64,000 nucleotides of DNA from Pectobacterium carotovorum (GTDB lineage: Bacteria > Pseudomonadota > Gammaproteobacteria > Enterobacterales > Enterobacteriaceae), in the NCBI RefSeq assembly GCF_033898505.1, contig NZ_JAXAFK010000003.1:248001-312000 (forward strand), given 5' to 3'. The notes under the pieces were generated by a model. That model was not told where the DNA came from. It saw only the letters and a program-made list of their open reading frames with translations, and searched no databases. Position numbers and translations under genes: made by a program. Positions 36,000 to 45,126 of this stretch are shown piece by piece (the first letter of the stretch is position 1; every line of letters begins with the position of its first letter).

Positions 36000-37400
36000 T
36001 CAGGCCTTAAACGTCAGCCACGGGCGCAGCCGTGCAACAGGCTGAATCAGCCCTGACTGCGTCTGAATATCAATCACAGGCGTAACCGGCTTATAAGCCG
36101 CCGGCGCCTCTTCCCGCAGGCGCTCATCCTTCAGCGTGATACATTGCCAGGGCAACGCATCTGCCGACTTCGCCGTATCAACCTTATTACGCATACTTTG
36201 CCGACGCTCGGCACGTCCCGCACCGTGTGAACACGACCACAGCCAATCGGGATTCCCCTTCCCCGTGACGAGATAAGAGTAGTCTCCCATCGAACCGGGA
36301 ATCAGCGCGAATTCTCCGGCTTTGGCGGGGGTCGCGCCTTTGCGATGCAGGTTCATCCCGTGTTCCGGCAGGATAATGTTATGCGACAGATCGACCACCA
36401 GCTTGCTGGTATCTCGCGTAAACACCTGCTTCCAGGAAGAGCGAATCAGTTCAGTCAGCACAATCCGGTTGATCCACGCATAGCGGGCGGCGACGCCCAT
36501 GGCTTCCATATAGTCCGTCGCCTGCTCATCAACCAGACCAAACAGGCCGGACACCGGGTATTTCTCCCCAGTTGGCCAGTTAGCTCGTGCTTTATCGATC
36601 CCACGCTGGCCGACATAAAAGCCCACGTCCCGTGAACCGGTATGAATCATAACCACGACTTCGCCTTCCTGTACGCCAGCCTGATACGCCGCATGCCGGT
36701 CCAAAACGGCATCAACAATTTGCAGCTCAACGAAATGGTTACCCGACCCGACCGTACCCAGACTGGAAGGGCGAAGAATCTCGCGCGGTGCAAAAAACGG
36801 TTCCGGCGCATGTCGGCTAGCGGCACGAACCGCATCGGTTCCGGCGATAGCGCTGAGTTCCGCCGATAAACGTCGGAAATCCACTTCCTGCCAGAGCCCC
36901 TGCTGAGGCAGTGCCGTCAGCCACGCCGCAAGCCCCTCATCAAAGAGCGCGGAAAATGAATCCGGTGTCACGGGAACATCGCGCTGATCCAACAGTAGCG
37001 TATTTTTCAGCGCCTGAATCAGCGCCGGTTTATGCGCGTCAGCATCCGTATGATGCACGCCCGTGGTCAGCAAGCGCATACCGCAGTTGATATCCGTCCC
37101 AATCGCCGCAGGGATAACAAAGTTCTCCGTGGTGGCGACAATGCTGCCGACGGGCGCAAGCGTACCGGGGTGGAAATCCGGCGTCGCGCGAGCGGCACAG
37201 ACGCGTGCATCGCTGCCCGGTAGGTGTACCGAGGCGAAATCCAGCAGTTGCTGAACCGCCTTTTCTTCCAGCAGCAAGGTGTCCGGCAACAGAACCTGCG
37301 CTTCTGCATGCTGCCTGCGAAGATGATAAATAGAATGTTGGTAATCGGTGTCTATCCCCAAACGGGATAAACGTTTTTGTAAGCGAGTAAATGTAGACAT
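36000..37400 (-). CDS. RtcB-family RNA ligase
   Basis: This 466-residue protein carries the RtcB motifs: PDFHPGTLAPVGSIVAT near 74, IGTDINCGMRLL near 99 (metal Cys), GTVGSGNHFVELQ near 216, IHTGSRDVG near 253, DLSHNI near 332 and SCSHGAGRAERR near 399 with the GMP-accepting His. RtcB joins RNA ends with 2',3'-cyclic phosphate or 3'-phosphate to 5'-OH in a GTP-dependent way. It is longer than E. coli RtcB (about 408 aa) and has no rtcA or rtcR beside it, so it may be a paralogue of the RtcB2 kind. A terminator-like hairpin lies before the gene. Confidence 0.85.
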   Translation of the reverse strand: MSTFTRLQKRLSRLGIDTDYQHSIYHLRRQHAEAQVLLPDTLLLEEKAVQQLLDFASVHLPGSDARVCAARATPDFHPGTLAPVGSIVATTENFVIPAAIGTDINCGMRLLTTGVHHTDADAHKPALIQALKNTLLLDQRDVPVTPDSFSALFDEGLAAWLTALPQQGLWQEVDFRRLSAELSAIAGTDAVRAASRHAPEPFFAPREILRPSSLGTVGSGNHFVELQIVDAVLDRHAAYQAGVQEGEVVVMIHTGSRDVGFYVGQRGIDKARANWPTGEKYPVSGLFGLVDEQATDYMEAMGVAARYAWINRIVLTELIRSSWKQVFTRDTSKLVVDLSHNIILPEHGMNLHRKGATPAKAGEFALIPGSMGDYSYLVTGKGNPDWLWSCSHGAGRAERRQSMRNKVDTAKSADALPWQCITLKDERLREEAPAAYKPVTPVIDIQTQSGLIQPVARLRPWLTFKA

Positions 37401-37418
37401 GGTGCTACCTAGAAAAAC

Positions 37419-37451
37419 AAAAAATCCTCCTCCCGTTTCGAGGAGAAGGTT
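37419..37451 (-). promoter_or_regulatory. Terminator-like leader hairpin before the rtcB-like gene
   Basis: On the minus strand CTTCTCCTC, a GAAACGG loop and GAGGAGG are followed by ATTTTTTG, 19 bases before the start codon. This has the form of an intrinsic terminator inside the 5' leader. It could be an attenuator, or the end of a small upstream transcript. Confidence 0.5.
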
Positions 37452-37651
37452 GTTTTTCCTGCAGCAGCAGATTCAGGAAAGGATGTCGGGCTATTCTAGG
37501 GAGGAACGTCGCGATTGTAAACCGTCACGGCATAACGTGGCGGCACCGTCCGCAGCGTTGTTGAGCACCGTCATTATCCGTGCTCAAGGCCGAGGGTATG
37601 GTAAACTCAATACATTAGTCATCACTAAATTAGTTAGCCACGCAGGACGGT

Positions 37652-37969
37652 ATGAACATGACGTTGAGCAATTCGGATCGGGAATTCATGCAGGACGGTG
37701 CGGCAAAAGCCGCGGCGCTGCTACGTGCGATTGGCAACGAAAACAGGCTGTTGGTGCTTTGCCTGCTTATCGAACACAGTGAAATGTCGGTTGGGGCGTT
37801 GCTTGAACATATCCCGCTCAGCCAGTCCGCCCTCTCGCAGCATCTGGCGAAAATGCGTGAAGAAGGATTGATTAGTTATCGACGCGAATCACAAACGCTG
37901 TACTACCGCATCGAAAATCAGAATGTAGAAACCCTCGTCGCCACCTTAAAAACCATTTTCTGTCCCTGA
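37652..37969 (+). CDS. ArsR-family repressor, YgaV/BigR type
   Basis: This 105-residue winged-helix protein has the recognition region PLSQSALSQHLAKMREEGLI near 57. Two cysteines are present, Cys37 (LLVLCLLI) and Cys104 (TIFCP). These positions match the redox pair of YgaV, BigR and SqrR, which form a polysulfide bridge and sense reactive sulfur. E. coli YgaV ends with YCP in the same way. No rhodanese or sulfide oxidase gene is beside it, so the target operon may lie elsewhere, or the gene is autoregulated. ATG 37652 has AGGA 5 bases before it. Confidence 0.85.
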   Translation: MNMTLSNSDREFMQDGAAKAAALLRAIGNENRLLVLCLLIEHSEMSVGALLEHIPLSQSALSQHLAKMREEGLISYRRESQTLYYRIENQNVETLVATLKTIFCP

Positions 37970-38012
37970 TACCTGCAACGGCCCGCAGGGTGACGACCAG
38001 GATGGCACGCCA

Positions 38013-38047
38013 TAAAAAACGCCACGGTACAATGGCACCGTGGCGTT
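38013..38047 (-). terminator. Terminator between arsR-type gene and TonB receptor
   Basis: AACGCCACGGT and ACCGTGGCGTT pair perfectly over 11 bp. An A-run stands before it on the plus strand, which gives a T-run on the minus strand for the receptor gene 28 bp away. Confidence 0.85.
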
Positions 38048-38074
38048 CGCGATTAAGTATAAGGGGTATAGAAC

Positions 38075-40375
38075 TTAGAACGACGTCTTCACACTCACAA
38101 AGAAAGTCCGTCCCGGTTCGTTATAGGTTGCTGCACCTGCACCCGCGATGGTAACCACATTATTGTTCACCACATCCTGCGCATTGCCCGCACGGAACAG
38201 ACGTTTATCAAACAGGTTCTCTACACCGCCCGTCACGCTCAGGTTCTTGTTAAACGTATAGGTACTGCTTAACCCGAACAGCGCATAAGGGCTTAACTCA
38301 TTGGTTGCGCTACCCGTTACACGCTCACCTTTGTAGTTATACTTCTTCGGTTTCTGGCGACCATACCAGGTCACATCGGCCAGGAAGGAGAGATTCTCTG
38401 TCGCCTGCCAGTCCACGGATGAATTCAGGGTAAACTCCGGCGTAATCGACAGGTAATCGCCCGTGGTTTTATTCTTAGACTCCAGCATCCAGGTCAGGTT
38501 GTTACGCCAGTTGATGCTTTCCGTAACAGGAACGGTCAGGTTACCTTCCAGCCCCTGAATAACCGCTTTCGGTACATTGCCCCACTGGAAAATATTGGCG
38601 TTGGCATAATCCTTATTCGTCCCGCCCACCGCTTTACCGATAACATTGTTGCCTGCTTCAATTTTGTTACGGTAATCGTTATGGAAGTAGGTGATGCCCG
38701 CGATCAACCCATCGCGATGAAACTCCAAACCAATCTCTTTATTCAGGCTGGTTTCCGCTTTCAGGTCTTCATTACCGATCAGGTAGCAGGACGTACCGCC
38801 AGCACAGCCCTGTCCACGGCTATAAAGGAGGTAATTCTCGTTGGTCTGGTACAGGTTCGGCGCTTTGTAAGCGCGGGCGATACCCAGCTTCAGCGTATAG
38901 TCGTCACCTAATTCCTGCGACAGGTTGAGCGACGGGCTCCAGTTGGTGCCTGCCGTGCTGTGATGATCAACACGCAGCGCTGGCGTCAGCATGGTGCTGT
39001 CCGTCAATTGGACGTTATCTTCCACGAAGGCGGAAGCCAGACGAGCGGCGGATTTCTCACTGCGACCACTGCTGCTCAACGAACCCACACTCCCGGCTTC
39101 GGTCGTCGTCTGCGTGTTCGACACCGGATCCGTCATCTTCTGCTCGTTCCACTCAACCCCGAACGTTAACACCTGATCGACCCACAGATTCAGCGGAACA
39201 TTCACTTCGTTATGCGCAGTGAAATTATCCAGCTTTATCGTGCCATATTGGTTCGGGCTCGTCGTATCAAAAATCCCTTCTAAACCGCCGGACAGCCCCT
39301 CAAGGATACGGGTGTTGTGCGTACGTTCGTATTGCAGATACGACGTAGAACTGACGCCGCTGTCCCAGTAGCCGCGATGCGTAACCGCAAAATTCTGGCG
39401 GTACATGCGGTTGGTTTCCTTGCCGTAATTGCTAACAACGAGCGGGTTGGTGTTGGTATTTTGCGAATCGCCCGCATAGATATTGCCCTGACGGCTGGAA
39501 CCCGCTTCGAATTCCAGCGACTGCCGCTTGGTCATATCCCAACGCAACAGGCCGTTGATGTCTTTATTACGCACCCCTTCGCGCCCGGAAGGCAGTGAAG
39601 CTGACTGATTGCCCGCACGTGCGGACTGATGTCCCTGGTTAATATCGCGCGCATCAGCCTGGGTTTTGTTCAGATTACCAAACAGACGGAAGCTCAGACT
39701 GTCGGTCAGGCCGCCCATCAGACTGAAATCGGTACGCTTGGTTGCACCTTCCGAGCTATGCTCCGGAGCGTTCAGGTAGGTGTTCCAGGTACCGTGCCAT
39801 TCCTGACTCGGCTGTTTAGTGATGATATTGACTACGCCGCCCGCTGCACCGTTACCATAGCGCGCCGCCGCCGGGCCACGCAGCACCTCAATGCGCTCCA
39901 CCATATCGGCAGGCACCCAGTTGGTATCACCGCGAGTATCACGCTCACCGCGCCAGCCGTAACGCACGGCAGTACGGCTCGATACCGGCTTGCCATCCAC
40001 CAGAATCAGCGTGTTTTCCGGTCCCATACCGCGGATATCGATCTGGCGATTGTTACCGCGCTGGCCGCTGGTTGAGTTACCGGACAGATTGACGCCCGGC
40101 ATGGTGCGAATCAGATCCGACAGATCGTTAGCGGGCGGACGTTTGCTGATATCCTCAGCCGTAATCACCGACACGCCCGGCGCCTGGCGGGTTTGCTCTG
40201 CAGCCGTCACCACCATCGTATCGCCCGATGCCTTACTTTCAGCCTGATTCTGCACCTGAGGAGCGGGTTCTGTAGAAGGAGTGGTCGAGGTCTGCGCAGC
40301 GCTCAGAAACGATGTCATCCCGCAGCTAACGCCAATGAGCGTCGCCAGATAACGACGCGATTGTGGTAGTTTCAT
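38075..40375 (-). CDS. TonB-dependent siderophore receptor, FepA-like
   Basis: This 766-residue outer membrane protein starts with a signal peptide (MKLPQSRRYLATLIGVSCGM, cleavage near SAAQ). The plug domain includes APGVSVITAEDISKRPPAND near 66, RQIDIRGMGPENTLILVDGK near 110 and VERIEVLRGPAAARYGNGAA near 160. The barrel ends in the terminal Phe motif VSVKTSF. It resembles FepA/PfeA/IroN receptors for catecholate siderophores. I chose ATG 40375, with GCAGGAT 8 bases upstream; the frame is open to 40450. A divergent AraC-type activator gene and a Fur-like box lie upstream, which is common for siderophore receptors. The exact siderophore is unknown, and no biosynthesis genes are near. Confidence 0.9.
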   Translation of the reverse strand: MKLPQSRRYLATLIGVSCGMTSFLSAAQTSTTPSTEPAPQVQNQAESKASGDTMVVTAAEQTRQAPGVSVITAEDISKRPPANDLSDLIRTMPGVNLSGNSTSGQRGNNRQIDIRGMGPENTLILVDGKPVSSRTAVRYGWRGERDTRGDTNWVPADMVERIEVLRGPAAARYGNGAAGGVVNIITKQPSQEWHGTWNTYLNAPEHSSEGATKRTDFSLMGGLTDSLSFRLFGNLNKTQADARDINQGHQSARAGNQSASLPSGREGVRNKDINGLLRWDMTKRQSLEFEAGSSRQGNIYAGDSQNTNTNPLVVSNYGKETNRMYRQNFAVTHRGYWDSGVSSTSYLQYERTHNTRILEGLSGGLEGIFDTTSPNQYGTIKLDNFTAHNEVNVPLNLWVDQVLTFGVEWNEQKMTDPVSNTQTTTEAGSVGSLSSSGRSEKSAARLASAFVEDNVQLTDSTMLTPALRVDHHSTAGTNWSPSLNLSQELGDDYTLKLGIARAYKAPNLYQTNENYLLYSRGQGCAGGTSCYLIGNEDLKAETSLNKEIGLEFHRDGLIAGITYFHNDYRNKIEAGNNVIGKAVGGTNKDYANANIFQWGNVPKAVIQGLEGNLTVPVTESINWRNNLTWMLESKNKTTGDYLSITPEFTLNSSVDWQATENLSFLADVTWYGRQKPKKYNYKGERVTGSATNELSPYALFGLSSTYTFNKNLSVTGGVENLFDKRLFRAGNAQDVVNNNVVTIAGAGAATYNEPGRTFFVSVKTSF

Positions 40376-40799
40376 CAAAATTATCCTGCCCTGTAAGAAA
40401 TGAATAAGTAGCCTGAAAAAGGAGCAACATCGCAGCCGGTACAGCGACACCTAACGACAATCAGCAAAAACGCTGAATAATGGCGGAGATAAAACGCGCA
40501 GACGTGGCGGTTATCGGGAGAGAGCGTCATGCCAGCGGGCATCACGGCGTGTTGTTATGGAATACTGTGTGTAATCAATCAGCCCTTTTCTCCGCATTGC
40601 CGGAAATGGAAAATGCATTTATCGTGCAATGTGACGTCCCCAACGAAAAATGCTATTGAGAAGTATTTGCATTACCATTTTGGCGCGGTCATTGTTACAT
40701 TTGTCATTCAGGACGGGGTTTGCTCTAGCAGCAAAATGTTTTGCCAAAGCATCAAAATGGAAGGCGCAGGTCGAAGGGTTTAATCAGGTAGGTAATCAC
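40376..40799. promoter_or_regulatory. Divergent promoter region with Fur-like box
   Basis: This 424-bp gap separates the receptor and the AraC gene. TGAGAAGTATTTGCATTACCATT (positions 40657-40679) reads on the other strand as AATGGTAATGCAAATACTTC followed by TCA, which partly matches the Fur consensus. No other feature was recognised. Confidence 0.45.
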
Positions 40800-41783
40800 G
40801 TGCGCAGCTTCACTCAGTCATCAAAGCCGATCTATAAAGATCACATCGTTCAGCAATCGAGTCTGGTTGCGAATAATTACCGTTTTATCGGCCCCCGGCT
40901 GATCGATAACACGCCGGTGCTCTTTGGGTCGTTCAGTGTTGTGCAGCTCAATCCGCACCTGATTCTGCATACCGCAGATGTGATTAATCGCCACAACATG
41001 AAAACCCAAAACCTGCTGGATGACGCAATCAAGCTCGCCATTGTGGTAAGTGGCAATGCACATATCTCATTTGGCCATCAGGAACTGCATCTGGGAGAGA
41101 GCCAGCCCGCCTCGCTGATTTCGCTGACGGAACCGACGATGTTTACCCGCATCGGCAAGCGTGATGAATATGAGCGAACGATTACGCTGACGTTCGACAG
41201 AGAATGGCTGTATGGCAACATGATGGATACCGTTGGCGACTGGCAGGCCATCCACGATTTCACACAGACCCATCTGGCGACACACCTGTGGACACCATCC
41301 CGACAGGCGCTGGCCATTGCCTTACAAACGCTGGACGCTGAACCTTGCCAAACACCACTCCAGCGTCTTTATCTGGAAACGCAGTGCATGAGCCTGATTA
41401 TCGAGGCGTTGACGTCATTAACGGCCAGCGTAGCGCAGGAGAAAAGCAGCGGCGTCACCCTACGCGGCTACCATCGCATTCAACAGATCAGAGATATGTT
41501 GGAAAGCGGCAGCGCCGACCATCTTTCGATGAGTGAGATCGCCAAAAGCGTCAACATGAGTGAAAGCACGCTACAGCGCCATTTTCGTCAGACGTTCAAT
41601 ATGAGCGTGTTTGAGTACCTGCGTAACTGCCGCTTACAGCGCGCCATGCTGGCCTTGCAAAAAGATGGCATCGGTATTGCGCAAGCAGCCAGCATCGCTG
41701 GTTACAACAGCCCCGCCAACTTTGCCACCGCCCTACGCCGCGCATTCGGTATTACACCAGGGCAGCTAAAAGACCGCTTCTGA
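40800..41783 (+). CDS. AraC-family activator, PchR type
   Basis: This 327-residue regulator has the two HTH motifs of AraC proteins at the C-terminus: MSEIAKSVNMSESTLQRHFR near 235 and IAQAASIAGYNSPANFATAL near 285, ending ITPGQLKDRF. The N-terminal 210 residues form a sensor domain like PchR, which binds a ferric siderophore. The only well-placed start is GTG 40800, after CAGGTAGG; an ATG at 40650 lies over the Fur-like box and gives a doubtful N-terminus. Divergent placement suggests that it turns on the TonB receptor. Confidence 0.82.
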   Translation: MRSFTQSSKPIYKDHIVQQSSLVANNYRFIGPRLIDNTPVLFGSFSVVQLNPHLILHTADVINRHNMKTQNLLDDAIKLAIVVSGNAHISFGHQELHLGESQPASLISLTEPTMFTRIGKRDEYERTITLTFDREWLYGNMMDTVGDWQAIHDFTQTHLATHLWTPSRQALAIALQTLDAEPCQTPLQRLYLETQCMSLIIEALTSLTASVAQEKSSGVTLRGYHRIQQIRDMLESGSADHLSMSEIAKSVNMSESTLQRHFRQTFNMSVFEYLRNCRLQRAMLALQKDGIGIAQAASIAGYNSPANFATALRRAFGITPGQLKDRF

Positions 41784-41892
41784 TTCCGCATCACTAATAA
41801 CCAAATGGAATTTATTATTCCGTTTGGTTATTAATCGCTATTCAGCGATGCACAGTAAATTACTATTTTTCTGCCAGCACACATGACGACCC

Positions 41893-43221
41893 ATGACCAA
41901 TCAGACTGATATCACCGCAGCGCTTGCCCATCACATCATCCATAGCGAACCCAATCGGGAAGCGATAGAGGCCGCCCGTAACGGGGTGACTGACTTCATC
42001 TCCACCGCGCTCCCGATTGCACAGGGGGCCATTGCCGATAGCGGGCTCGCGCCGTTAAAGCAGGTATTCAGCGGCACGGACAGCCTGACGCGTAGTCTGA
42101 TTCTGGGCTATTCCGGCCACGTACTGGACTTTGACGATTACCATCCGGCGTTTCGTGGACACCCCAGCACCGTCATCCTGCCCGCGCTCTTTGCCCTTGC
42201 CGCAGAGGATTCATCCGTAACGGAAGAGGCGTTTTTGACGGCGTATGTGATCGGTGTGGAAGCGGCAGGCAGAATCGGGCTGGCATGCGGCCCGCGTCAT
42301 TACAGCCTCGGCTACCATAACACGGCCACGCTCGGCGCTATCGCCGCCGCCGCCGCCGCGGCACGTCTGGCTGGCGCATCGGTAGAACAGACGCAGACCA
42401 TTATCGGTCTGGCTGCCACGCAGGCCGCAGGGCTACGGGCGCAGTTTGGTTCAGCGGTCAAACCCCTACATGCCGGGCTTTCAGCCAGATCGGGGCTAAC
42501 CGCCGTCAAGCTAGGCTTGGCGGGTTTCGAGGGCAACACACAGCAGGTGATTGACGCCTTTCTTACGGCGCACGGCGATCAAAAACAACAGCCGGAACTG
42601 CTGGTTGAAAACTGGGGAGCGCCGTGGCGTATGCTTTCCCCCGGTCTGGAGTTCAAACGCTACCCAACCTGTGGCGGCACCCACAGCGCTGCCGAGGCGG
42701 CTTTTGCCCTGCGGGAACAGTGGCGTAAGCAGAATGATGCGGACGCCGATCTGGCCGATGCCATCGAACAGATCACGGTGACGTTCCCGCCAGGCGGCGA
42801 TGTCGCGCCGTTTATCCGTAACGCGACAAACGGCGTAGAAGCACGATTCAGTCTGGAATATGTGATTGCGGCGGCGCTGATGGAAGGGGAACTGAAGCTG
42901 GCACATTTCTCGGAAGCCCCGGTTGAAATCACAATCTCCGCACTGGCGAATCGCGTCATACGCCGTGCCGATGAAACCGCGCCACCCGACGAGCTTGACC
43001 CGGAGGCGCGTTTTCATGAAGTTACACTGCACTTGCGTAACGGCGGCACGCTAATTCAGCGCACCACACGTCAGGAAACCTCGGCACGCCCTACTGACCT
43101 CCGTGCCAAGCTGCAACAAACGCTCGGTTCGTTGACGCACCTCGACAGCAACCAGATCGCCGACCGCTGCGCATTACGACAGGAAGGCGATTTGCGCTAT
43201 TTACTCGGGCTACTGTTTTAA
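41893..43221 (+). CDS. MmgE/PrpD-family protein
   Basis: This 442-residue protein matches the 2-methylcitrate dehydratase superfamily: LGYSGHVLDFDDYHPAFRGH near 72, a HPSTVILPALFALA segment near 91, and LEFKRYPTCGGTHSAAEAAF near 254. Members dehydrate or isomerise tricarboxylic acids such as 2-methylcitrate and cis-aconitate. There are no prpB or prpC genes beside it, so propionate use cannot be claimed. No clear ribosome-binding site precedes the ATG. It appears to be a single-gene unit 109 bp after the AraC gene and ends at a strong hairpin. Confidence 0.82.
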   Translation: MTNQTDITAALAHHIIHSEPNREAIEAARNGVTDFISTALPIAQGAIADSGLAPLKQVFSGTDSLTRSLILGYSGHVLDFDDYHPAFRGHPSTVILPALFALAAEDSSVTEEAFLTAYVIGVEAAGRIGLACGPRHYSLGYHNTATLGAIAAAAAAARLAGASVEQTQTIIGLAATQAAGLRAQFGSAVKPLHAGLSARSGLTAVKLGLAGFEGNTQQVIDAFLTAHGDQKQQPELLVENWGAPWRMLSPGLEFKRYPTCGGTHSAAEAAFALREQWRKQNDADADLADAIEQITVTFPPGGDVAPFIRNATNGVEARFSLEYVIAAALMEGELKLAHFSEAPVEITISALANRVIRRADETAPPDELDPEARFHEVTLHLRNGGTLIQRTTRQETSARPTDLRAKLQQTLGSLTHLDSNQIADRCALRQEGDLRYLLGLLF

Positions 43222-43241
43222 TTTTCCACGACTAAAATCGC

Positions 43242-43300
43242 AATAACGGTTTTAGGTTTCTGGCGCTGTCGATAGCCTTTTTATCGGCAGCGCCGTTATC
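43242..43300 (+). terminator. Hairpin after MmgE/PrpD gene
   Basis: The inner stem GGCGCTGTCGATA/TATCGGCAGCGCC (43262-43294) has one wobble in 13 pairs. The outer arms AATAACGG and CCGTTATC extend it. It is a probable terminator, although the T-rich stretch lies in its loop. Confidence 0.6.
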
Positions 43301-43319
43301 AACACACCGCTACAGCAAC

Positions 43320-45032
43320 TCAATCTGCCTGATGGGAAAGCCATTTCCCTTTTTCATCAAAGACCGTCACACCCGGCTCACTGGAATAGCTCCCTTCCCC
43401 CAGAGGTTTATAGTGGGTCGCCAGTATATGGGGAGCACGATATTTAAAATCGAAATAGCCCTCATCAGGATTCTTGATAATCAACTTGCCTGTGCTATCG
43501 ATAAGACCTTCGTTTACTTTGAAGTAGCGATCATCAAGGTTGTTTTTAAAAGACGTCGCTTCGCCATACATAAACAGGTTCTTTTTCTCTTGCGCGGAAA
43601 TAGCTGGGAATCGCGTCACATCAAGCTGACGTAACACATGCAGGAACATCAGGCGTTCCAGAGGCGTTCCTGCATCTTTCGGGACTAAAAATTGTAATGT
43701 GAGTCCACTTCCCACATTCACATCGTATTCATAGCCGACAAACGCGCTGTCGCCATAAATAAAAATGTCATCAACTTCTTTACCTTCAGGGACGATCTCC
43801 TTGGTTTCAGCCATGAGTTCAGGAATCGACTGAGGAGCTACCTTAAAATAAACATCGTACTTAAACACTTCCGACGGGAATTTTATTTCAATGCGCGTTT
43901 TTGACATGCTCCGTTTAATAAAGCGTTCCGGCTTTTCCATGCGCTGTTCGAGTGCTTTCCAGATAGCCTGATGCATTTCTGCGATCTTAAATTCATCAGC
44001 GATCTTTACGCCATACTTCGCTTCCAATTCCGGCTGAGATAATGCCAGATCGTACATCGACAATGCCTGTTCGCCGCGGTAACGTTCATCCATCGTACGC
44101 AGTACGGCAAACGCTTTGGCTAACGCGATGGTGTCCTCAGCATTCGCTAACCCGATAAAGTAGCGCTGCTTAGCCTCATCATATTGAAAATAGACGGCTT
44201 CCAATTTTCCCCGTTGATTATCATAGGCCGCGCCGTTTTCCAACTGGAATAACACACCTTTTTGCCCTTCCAGCCACGATGCCAGATTAAAATCCTCTTT
44301 TGCCGCGCTAACGGTCAACAGGTCAAAATCGGTATTATTCTGCTTATCTCGATAGGTGTAGATCTGCGTGTCTTTATTTTCCCGATCGATAAGCAGACGC
44401 CCCATTCTGCGAACATAAGTCCCGTGTTCCCACAAACTCAGCTTGTCGTACATGCTAAACGGCAGCTTAATCGTAAAATACTCTTTGGGATAAAAGGGGA
44501 TACCGGGGAAATCATCCATCGGCACGCGATTAAATGCCGCTTTCTCTTTAAGAAGCCATGCCTGATAGGCTTTTTTATGTTCTTCAAAACGCTGCTGGAT
44601 TTTGAGTAAACCGGGTGACTGTTCTTCCGTCTTTTTCAAGACCATGGTGATTTCACAATAATAAAACGCACAGGCAGCGCTTTTATCGGATACGAACGTA
44701 ACTGTGTTTCTCCCGGTGATTTTTAGCGTGTGCCACATACCGTTTACCTGTATACGGTTGTCTTTCATCTCCTCGGTATATTCGCCATCCTCGCTGTAGT
44801 AACTCACCTGCGTCGGCGTCAGATTAAAATAGAGGTCGTTTTTAATGCCCTTGAGGTTTTGTGCGATATGTTTCTGAAGGTTATCTCTGTTTTCATTGGC
44901 TTCAGGATTTTTACTGTTATCAAACACCACACGGATATCCTCAACCAGGTATTTCCCCTCGTTCAGTGTTTGTTCGCCATTACAGCCCGACAGCCATAAG
45001 GCCATCATGATAATACTCAGGTATTTCTTCAT
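43320..45032 (-). CDS. Lipoprotein of unknown function
   Basis: This 570-residue protein has a lipoprotein signal, MKKYLSIIMMALWLSGCNGE, with the lipobox LSGC at residues 15-18, so it should be anchored to the outer membrane (Asn at +2 does not suggest inner membrane retention). The mature part is mostly hydrophilic and rich in Lys, Glu and Tyr. The last 80 residues have WG-repeat-like strands, EGLIDSTGKLIIKNPDEGYF and VTVFDEKGKWL. I recognise no full-length family. ATG 45032 follows AGGGATG; GTG 45035 is one codon earlier. It is monocistronic, flanked by a terminator hairpin and a palindrome array. Confidence 0.7.
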   Translation of the reverse strand: MKKYLSIIMMALWLSGCNGEQTLNEGKYLVEDIRVVFDNSKNPEANENRDNLQKHIAQNLKGIKNDLYFNLTPTQVSYYSEDGEYTEEMKDNRIQVNGMWHTLKITGRNTVTFVSDKSAACAFYYCEITMVLKKTEEQSPGLLKIQQRFEEHKKAYQAWLLKEKAAFNRVPMDDFPGIPFYPKEYFTIKLPFSMYDKLSLWEHGTYVRRMGRLLIDRENKDTQIYTYRDKQNNTDFDLLTVSAAKEDFNLASWLEGQKGVLFQLENGAAYDNQRGKLEAVYFQYDEAKQRYFIGLANAEDTIALAKAFAVLRTMDERYRGEQALSMYDLALSQPELEAKYGVKIADEFKIAEMHQAIWKALEQRMEKPERFIKRSMSKTRIEIKFPSEVFKYDVYFKVAPQSIPELMAETKEIVPEGKEVDDIFIYGDSAFVGYEYDVNVGSGLTLQFLVPKDAGTPLERLMFLHVLRQLDVTRFPAISAQEKKNLFMYGEATSFKNNLDDRYFKVNEGLIDSTGKLIIKNPDEGYFDFKYRAPHILATHYKPLGEGSYSSEPGVTVFDEKGKWLSHQAD

Positions 45033-45126
45033 CACTTCATCCCTGTAAAATTAAAAAGCCTCTGAATGCCGCGGCACGCAGAGGCGAGTCATGCATCAGT
45101 AAGCTGATGTTATCAAAAAACTTATT

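Noticed and set aside
41893..43221. Calling the MmgE/PrpD gene prpD
   Set aside because: No prpB, prpC or prpR genes are near, and the family is wide in substrate, so only the family name is supported.
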